Origin: Byssothecium circinans
Lineage: Eukaryota > Ascomycota > Dothideomycetes > Pleosporales > Massarinaceae
DNA: 24,580 nt
NCBI GenBank assembly: GCA_010015675.1
Contig: ML977031.1
Location: 32,557 to 57,136, forward strand
Direction of reading: 5' to 3'
The notes under the pieces were generated by a model. It did no database searches. It worked only from the letters and a program-made list of their open reading frames with translations, and was not told the origin of the DNA. Made by a program: the position numbers and the translations under genes. How positions within the stretch are numbered: position 1 is the first letter of the stretch; every line of letters begins with the position of its first letter. Shown here piece after piece: positions 19,017-24,580 of the stretch.

Positions 19017-19724
19017 TTAAAAATCCTCCTTTCCTTGACTACTCATAATACCACAGTCTGACATTGATACCGCGTCTCGAAAGTTACTACCAGCAAGGTG
19101 TATCTCTTCATTCACAACAGTCTCTGCGTCATCATGTATCGTGAAACAGCGTACACCGCCATCTACTAAGTCAGATACCTCTTCATGAATCTCTTCTACT
19201 TCAGTATCCCATTCTAGAAGACAGTGCTTCATCCTGTGTCTAGAATCTGCTGTGTAGCACAGCACCTCTTTCTGACTCTCCCTCACCGCCCACTTCAGTC
19301 CTTCTCTTTTCTTCTTCAAGTTCATTATGTCCTGTTGCGCTCGCCCTGATCTCCGGCACCGATAACTGTTACAGCCGCCCTTGTTCTCGCGAATTTTGCG
19401 TGCGCGCTGCTGAGACCTTGATAAGGCGCGAAAATAACGGTGTTCTGAAGTTTTGTAGTGGCTAGAAGGAAAGCGGGAGGCCTCCTGGGCTTCGGCGATA
19501 TGGTAGTCCAGGGGAAGGGGCGGGCAGCAGGGACAGTGATCTAGAGGATCTGGCGCGGACCACCAGGAACACCAGGATGGATGTAGCGAGTATGAGTAAG
19601 CCTGCGAGAGCTCGTCGTCGGCGGCGGAAGAGGTTGATAGCGTGAAGCAGACAACAGAGTTTGTGTCTGAGCTCGCAGCGGACTCTAAGACAGAATTGTC
19701 AAGCTCTCGCATCGAGTTATCCAT
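19017..19724 (-). CDS. Hypothetical protein with bZIP-like basic region and coiled coil
   Basis: Uninterrupted 235-codon frame from ATG at 19724, with a good fungal start context and a TATATATA-type element about 130 bp upstream on the minus strand (around 19856-19866). Residues about 107-130 are strongly basic and keep the bZIP spacing N-x7-R (Asn 114, Arg 122, in RENKGGCNSYRCRRS). A charged, probably helical stretch follows to about 175 (DIMNLKKKREGL, then EVLCY and RHRMKHC), as in fungal ATF/CREB-like bZIPs. Leucines occupy only part of the heptads and the usual Ala residues of the basic region are absent, so it is either a divergent or decaying bZIP gene or a chance resemblance. The N-terminal half is low complexity, rich in Ser, Pro and Cys. 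It is transcribed towards the cluster and has no obvious metabolic link to it. Confidence 0.45.
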   Translation of the reverse strand: MDNSMRELDNSVLESAASSDTNSVVCFTLSTSSAADDELSQAYSYSLHPSWCSWWSAPDPLDHCPCCPPLPLDYHIAEAQEASRFPSSHYKTSEHRYFRALSRSQQRARKIRENKGGCNSYRCRRSGRAQQDIMNLKKKREGLKWAVRESQKEVLCYTADSRHRMKHCLLEWDTEVEEIHEEVSDLVDGGVRCFTIHDDAETVVNEEIHLAGSNFRDAVSMSDCGIMSSQGKEDF

Positions 19725-20558
19725 GGAAGATGTGAATTATATTGGATTATGATCTGGGTCAATGAAAATGACAGATAGGTGAGAAAAGTTTCGAAAAGTT
19801 TCGAAAAGCAGAGGAAAAAGGATGCACTACGCTCGATAGATGTAACGTGCCCTATATGTATATATACAAGTTCAGTTTGGCTTCTTTGGACGGCTTTTAG
19901 ATGGACCTGGTCCGGCCGCGCCCTTGGTGGTTTCGTGAGGGTTAGGGCTGAGGGCGCAGCTGGGGGTGCGGTAAAGGGCGGCCCATTCGGCGCGCAACAT
20001 CCAAGTTGGTCCATCTCGAATTGTAAGATGATCGAGCATTAGTATTTAAATGAGATGTGTGGCGCAGAGCCCAGGTCTCCACCCTCGAACGAAAGAGCTC
20101 GGCTTGCTTCATGTCTACCTAGGTACTACAGCCCCAAGGTGCGCGTGCCCTACCACGCAAAACTCGGTCTGAGACGGAGATTTGCTTCCGGCAGTGTTCC
20201 TCTTTCGAAGTGTTTTTTTTTTTTTTTTTTTTTTCCTTTTTTTTTTTTTTTTGGCAATATCTCTTTGTTTCTCGTAACTTTGGGTGAGGTGTACCGAGAT
20301 TCAGAAATCCCCGATTGCTCCACGCCCGTGGGTGCAACACTGTACCCAATCTATAAGCCCAGGGCGCCTTGCACGGTCACGTGGATTATCCACCGACCAA
20401 TCAGCCCACTACTTCATGTATATAAGTGTACATCGCGGACATGTCAGTCGACACACAATACAATAAAATACACTTCACATTACATCGTCTCCTGCTCCCC
20501 CACCTGCTTACACAATCTTGTCGGGCTGGTAAACCCATTGCAAACGGCGCGAAGGACG
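19725..20558. other. Intergenic region with T-rich tract and an orphan promoter-like stretch
   Basis: No gene is supported; the long plus-strand frame that starts at 20055 is carried by a poly-T tract. Near 19790-19808 is a short tandem GTTTCGAAAA repeat. At about 20376-20460 the plus strand looks like a promoter: CACGTG, a CCAAT box (GACCAATCAG), TATATAAG about 20 bp on, then a pyrimidine/CACA-rich leader-like stretch. The sequence after it holds only the reverse-strand ABC fragment, so this promoter has no visible gene. Confidence 0.45.
20213..20252. repeat. Interrupted homopolymer tract T22-CC-T16
   Basis: Directly visible run of 22 T, two C, 16 T. Such tracts are prone to length error in sequencing and slippage in the genome. 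Reading the minus strand it is a long poly-A. Confidence 0.95.
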
Positions 20559-20942
20559 AGATCCCTCAGCCAGTTTGTTCGTGATCATTCCCAGCTGCCG
20601 TGGCATGAGGAGGTTGAGCGCGCGGCCCTGAGCAAGATGCAAAAGACGCATGAAGAGACAGAGCCTAACTTTCCATTCATTGTTTGGCCACAGGTATTTT
20701 AAGAAGATCTTAAAGCTCTTCAGATACCCAAACCAGCCGCCCTGCTCTTCAAGACGTTTGGCTTGCTGTTCTTTGATTTCCTTGTTAAAGTCCGGGGCCT
20801 CTTCATTCTCATCAGACTTGCCAACAATCAATTCAATCAATTTCCAGATGGTGAATTGAATCGATTGTGATAAGTTATCCAGCCTCTTGAATTGATTGAA
20901 TTGAAGGTATTTTTTAAGCCAATTAATTATATGTTTGCGCAA
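20559..20942 (-). pseudogene. N-terminal-region fragment of an Hmt1/ABCB6-type ABC transporter
   Basis: Read from about 20942 leftwards, 128 codons without a stop resemble the region just before and within the first membrane segment of the ABC domain part of heavy-metal-tolerance (Hmt1/ABCB6-like) half transporters: EEQGGWFGYLKSF, FLKYLWPNN, then ALNLLMPRQLGMITNKLAEGS. Similarity ends at about 20559; the following 16 codons to the stop at 20508 look unrelated or intronic. Most of the transmembrane domain and the whole nucleotide-binding domain (Walker A, signature, Walker B) are missing, so it cannot be a working transporter. It lies between the promoter-like stretch and the hAT remnant, at the edge of the repeat compartment. 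The family call rests on my recognition of the local pattern and is moderate. Confidence 0.55.
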
Positions 20943-20962
20943 ACTACATACAAATTACTAAG

Positions 20963-21691
20963 GAACCTCGTCCTAGTCACACAAGCCGTATAAAGTGTCA
21001 ACTTCTTTATCACTCAACGTTGATAACTGCTTCGCAACAGCGCTATTAGAGGGTTGAGTAAAGCCAGCTTTCAGCTAAGATCGTACAGATTGTATTGCCG
21101 CCAGCAATTGAGCACCTATATGGCGTCTTCTGGGCTTGAGGAGGTCGCCAAGTTCCCTAAAAACGCGCTCACATTCACAGCTTGATGCTGGAACTGTTAG
21201 TATATCAATCGCAAATTTCGCCAAATTGGGGTATCTCAAGCGTAATCCGACCTAGTACTTAACAGGACTATCACCGCTATTAAACTGCTGTTGTGTCCAC
21301 CTTGGCTTGCGCTTAAACTAGTAATCGTACTCGTTACTATCTTCCTCGTTTTCGTCGTCACTATCACCGCCGGCGAGCTGGTTGATCGCATTATCAAGGT
21401 TGTTATTTATAGTTAACTGCCTAGAGGTTACTATATTAGGAACTTCAGGTTAGTACTGCGCCTAAAGCTGCCAAAAACTAGCGTTAGCTAAGGAAAGCTA
21501 GTTAGGTTTCTCGCGCTAAGCTCGCCAGCAATAGCGCTTATAGAAAGGATAGAGCTAGCAAGTAGCGTAGTAGATAGGCGAGTTATTAAGCTTGCTATAA
21601 CATATTCTCTTACTAAACTACCTAACCTACTAAACTACCTAAAATTCCTTAGCAATACTATCTTACTTGACTTTATTATTATTATTATCTA
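20963..21691 (-). mobile_element. hAT-family transposase remnant (C-terminal part)
   Basis: One minus-strand frame, broken by many stops, follows the C-terminal third of a fungal hAT transposase. It reads NNSPIYYAT, then LYPFYKRYYW-like spacing to LANASFWQL, an acidic linker (GGDSDDENEEDSNEYDY), then the hAT dimerisation domain (RLRYPNLAKFAIDIL, VPASSCECERVF, LKPRRRHIGAQLLAAI). At least five of the stops are TAG where hAT proteins have Trp or where Trp is plausible, that is TGG to TAG changes, as RIP or deamination would give. The frame stops at 21691, where the complete TIR element begins, so the element's insertion probably cut it. Not functional. Confidence 0.85.
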
Positions 21692-21693
21692 TA

Positions 21694-22768
21694 ACGTAAA
21701 GCACTACCGAGACGGCCACACCACTGAGACGGCTACTTTTGCTTAGCAGTGAAAACTAAAGAGTATTATCTTAATAATAAAGCTAAACCTTAATATTTTC
21801 TTTTAAAATTTTAAACCTAGATAGATATATATATAATCTAATAGCTATTAAATTTTTATAGCTGTAGCTTACGTAATAAAATAGCTATTAACCTATAAAG
21901 TAATAGTAGCTAAAACCTATCTTATACTATAGATATATAGCTAAATATTAGTAATAAACTATATAACTTTAAGGACTTACTTATTAGTATATTAGTTAGT
22001 TACTATTAAGTTATTATAGTATGTAGCCTAGGTGTAACGCTATAATAGTAAGTGTAAGGTAGGGGGTAAGAAAAATTAGAAAACCTTCTAAATAAAGTTA
22101 TATATATTAGATATCTTTACTTCCTTCTTAGGAGGACTATAGTATATACTAAATAAAGCTATATATAAGTTTAAAGTACGTAAATACCTATAAAACTACA
22201 AGATCTAGCTTAGTAAGTATAGGTTTTTATAAAAGTTCTAACACTGCCTTATAATATAGCTTATATAAGCTATTTTCTTATAGCTAACTATTTATATTAC
22301 TACTATATATATATATATAAAGTTTATTAAAAGAACAGAAGTAAGAATATCTAGCTAGATAAAATATTTAATTATAGTTTTCTAATTTTAGGAATCTCTA
22401 CCCTCCCTACGCTAATTCTCTAATTGGTCTAGGCTGCACGCTATAATTTTAGTGCTAATAGATATATTATATATATATAAACTAGCTCTAAAGTTATTAT
22501 AACTTATTTAGCTAGTTTAGTAGGTATTTATACGCTATATACTAAAAGTAGCCTAGTATTCTCTATACCTATATAGCTTACTAAGCTATTAGAAATCCTA
22601 GAATAATTTTTTATAATCCTTTTAAACTATATTATATATATCTATATTTAAAATTTCAGCTTTATAGCTCTAGTATTTAAATTATTATTAAAGGTTAAAT
22701 CTTTAGTTTTTACTGCTAAGCAAAAGTGGCTGTCTTAGTAGTATAGCCGTCTTAGTAGTACTTTACGT
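21694..22768 (+). mobile_element. Complete 1,075-bp non-autonomous TIR transposon with TA target duplication (copy 2)
   Basis: Left end ACGTAAAGCACTACCG (21694 on) and right end ..GTACTTTACGT (to 22768) are inverted repeats of about 60 bp, flanked on both sides by TA (21692-21693 and 22769-22770). TA duplication is the mark of the Tc1/mariner/pogo superfamily. Each terminal repeat contains two copies of a roughly 17-bp unit (ACCACCGAGACGGCCAC type), followed by a GCTTAGCAGT / ACTGCTAAGC word. The interior is over two-thirds AT, without open frames. Bases 22047-22768 match 1-699 of this window. CCA to CTA and TGG to TAG differences in the ends fit RIP. A pogo-type transposase, such as the relic next to it, could have moved it. 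Confidence 0.85.
22047..22768 (+). repeat. Direct repeat of bases 1-699
   Basis: Starting at AGTAAGTGTAAGGTAGGGGG, this stretch follows bases 1-699 almost base for base over about 700 bp, including the long identical run that begins TCTAATTTTAGGAATC near 22380. It puts the whole 20.9-kb interval with the gene cluster between same-orientation repeats. Confidence 0.9.
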
Positions 22769-23259
22769 TATTACTACTTAAAAAAATAAACTAAGTACTA
22801 GCCTTTAACTTAGAAGAACCCTCTTTATCTACTTAATATATTTTTATATTATACCTAGTCTTCTTATAGTTACTATAGTAGTAAATACCTAGTTATTATA
22901 CCTTAAGCTTACTCTCTACTCTTACCTTTTTATAGTTCTAAACTATTTCTAATAGTTTAGAACTATTCTAGTCTACTATAGAACTATACTTTATAGTACT
23001 ACCCTTTTAAAGATACTTATATTTATATATTTTATACTTAGTTACTACTATAAGTTAATTCTTAAGCTTTTTAATACGCGCCTTTATTAGCGTACTACTA
23101 TATAGCACTAACTTAGTACCTTTAATAAGCTATAAAAGCTTACTTTAAGCTATCTATAGTAATTAAGTAATAGAATTACGTACTAGCTTTAACTATAAGC
23201 TAAATTTATATATACTATTTAGTATTCTTAATTACTATAGCGTCTTTAGTAGTAAAGGT
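22769..23259. other. AT-rich decayed repeat DNA
   Basis: No gene is seen. The DNA is rich in TA dinucleotides and stops on both strands, and contains several near-palindromic AGTTCTAAACTATT words (around 22930-22985) that recur near 23345, 24060-24110 and 24255-24275. It is probably the 3' part and surroundings of the Fot1-like element, reduced by RIP. Confidence 0.5.
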
Positions 23260-24260
23260 CCTAGTAAGGTATATATATATATTAAGGTAATTAAGTACTA
23301 CCTACGCGTTTAGAGGGACTAGCCCTATTACCTTAAAGGCTTTTTAATAGTTCTAAACTATAAATATACTTTTAAATATATCTTTAAAGGCTAGTAGGAA
23401 TGCTTCCTTATTAATATAAAAAGTATATTAGTATACTAAGTCTTAAATAATCTTAGAGTACTTATATTTTAGTAGTAAGAAATATACTATATTAAATAGC
23501 TAGAGGATATATAATAAGTATACTAGTATATAAAGTATAAGGATCTTATTATCTTAATAATAATCCTTAAAATCTTAATTTAGGTAGCTTTTATAGCTAT
23601 CTAAAATTAGTAACTAATAGACACCTACTACTATATCCTTTATATACGTATTAAAGTGCTTTAACTACGTAAGACTAAGCTTATTAGTTGTCTATCTATT
23701 CTCTAAGACTAAGAGCTTTTAATTACGTAGTATATTAGCTTCCTAATACTATAAAAAGATATAAACGCGTCTTTTATAGATAATAAATAGTAGGGTAAAT
23801 TTACTATTTAAATATATACTTTAGATATCTATTACTTAGTCTTTATTACCTAGCTAAACTATTATAGGCCTTGCTTACTTCTCTAAGCTAGTAAATACTT
23901 TTATAGAGCTAATAATACCTATCTAAAGGCTAGTCTTATTAAAGTTATATATATTATTATTATTATATATGCTATACTTTACTTTAGTATCCTATATAAG
24001 CTTAAACTATATGCTAACTACTTTAGGATCCTCTTATAGAGCTTTCTAATAGTCCTTTAAATAGTTCTAGGCTATTTATAATAGTTCTAAATAGTTTATA
24101 AACTATTCTATTTAGTTATAGCTAACCTTCTCTCTACTCTACTTACGTAGTAGTTTATTTGCTATATCTAATACTTTGCGTAACATAGGCGCGAATCCTT
24201 ATAAATTAAGGTTAAGGATATATTAGATAATTATCTCCTCTTTAGTAGTAGATAGTTTTT
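23260..24260 (-). mobile_element. Fot1/pogo-family transposase remnant, heavily RIP-mutated
   Basis: The minus strand read from about 24250 keeps the whole domain order of a Fot1/Pot2-like (DDE_1) transposase despite many stops. There is a CENP-B/Tc5-type helix-turn-helix (GFAPMLRKVLDIANKLL). Near 23932-23960 is a NIYNFNKTSL pattern, where active elements read IYNFDETGF, so the first catalytic Asp and the next Glu have become Asn and Lys, both G-to-A changes. The second catalytic Asp lies in LLILDSYKSYLN (about 23585-23615), followed by NKILILYIL. The end reads AFKVIGLVPLNA (about 23305-23335). It is dead. I did not find its own terminal repeats; the TIR-element ends at 22768 and 24547 lie outside it and point away from it. 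Confidence 0.88.
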
Positions 24261-24546
24261 AATAGTTTAAAACTATTTCTTATTAAAATAGTATTCCTTT
24301 AACGCGTTTAGTAAAGACTTAGTCTTTAACATTAAAAGCTTTAGTAGTACGTTAGATACTACTAAATTAGCCTAGATAGTATACTTAAAGGGTAAGCTAA
24401 AGTCTACCTTTATATTAAAGTACTTTAGTATAACATTATTATAGCATTTTTATATTAAAGATAGTAATAGTGTTACTAAGTAATTTTATATAGTTTAGTA
24501 GGTTACGCAGTTTAGTAGTAGAATATATTATAGCTAAATTAATATA

Positions 24547-24580
24547 ACGTAAAGCACCACCGAACCGCCCACACCACCGA
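24547..24580 (+). mobile_element. Left end of another copy of the TIR transposon, cut by the window end
   Basis: ACGTAAAGCACCACCGA (24547 on), preceded by TA at 24545-24546, matches the left terminal repeat of the element at 21694, and the second unit begins (ACACCACCGA). It is less decayed than copy 2 in these bases. It would run to the right, beyond the window. Confidence 0.8.

Noticed and set aside
20055..20702. 215-codon plus-strand open frame
   Set aside because: It owes its length to the poly-T tract (encoding a run of Phe), shows no domain, and overlaps the ABC fragment on the other strand, which has recognisable family sequence.
20213..20942. Processed (retroposed) ABC transporter pseudogene with poly-A tail on the minus strand
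   Set aside because: The poly-A lies about 300 bp beyond the end of ABC similarity and the intervening DNA looks like an unrelated promoter, so the two cannot be joined as one retrocopy on this evidence.
1..24580. Secondary-metabolite biosynthetic cluster
   Set aside because: No polyketide synthase, peptide synthetase, terpene cyclase, P450 or methyltransferase is present; the enzyme set is catabolic.
1..24580. CRISPR arrays, rRNA or tRNA genes
   Set aside because: No regularly spaced repeats of array type were seen. Isolated GGTTCGA-like words (for example near 15185) are not followed by a cloverleaf that I could fold.

Overview
The window is ascomycete (Pezizomycotina-type) nuclear DNA. 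Short introns with GT..AG ends and CTRAC-like branch sites, a Zn2Cys6 regulator, MFS sugar transporter signatures and flanks full of C-to-T/G-to-A decay typical of repeat-induced point mutation (RIP) all point there. I cannot name the species. The DNA is sharply two-part: a gene-dense block of ordinary base composition (about 1.2-20.6 kb) lies between very AT-rich, stop-riddled repeat DNA (1-0.83 kb and 21.0-24.58 kb).

The gene block looks like a plant-glycoside catabolism cluster. In order: a Zn2Cys6 transcription factor (+); a GH5 glycosidase (-) that is full length but carries two in-frame stops; a GH3 beta-glucosidase with a PA14 insert (+); a GH78 alpha-L-rhamnosidase (+); a secreted serine-hydrolase-like protein with a PKD-like C-terminus (+); and an MFS sugar/glycoside transporter (+). 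The GH5, GH3 and GH78 proteins have no signal peptide, so the reading I favour is import of a rhamnosylated glucoside by the transporter, then hydrolysis inside the cell to rhamnose, glucose and aglycone. The secreted hydrolase would act outside, perhaps removing an acyl or ester group first. The regulator probably controls the set: a 16-bp motif (consensus SWATGCGAAAAYYMGG) occurs upstream of the regulator, twice upstream of the rhamnosidase and once upstream of the transporter. A different direct repeat containing GGCTAA lies in the shared GH5/GH3 promoter, with a close relative upstream of the regulator.

Right of the cluster are a possible bZIP-like hypothetical gene (-), a T-rich tract, an orphan promoter-like stretch and a fragment of an Hmt1/ABCB6-type ABC transporter (-). 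The repeat compartment then starts: a hAT transposase remnant (-), a complete 1,075-bp non-autonomous TIR element with TA target duplication, a Fot1/pogo transposase remnant (-) and the left end of another TIR element. The left flank holds a second copy of the same TIR element in the same orientation, inserted into an inverted third copy. The cluster therefore sits between direct repeats of one transposon family.
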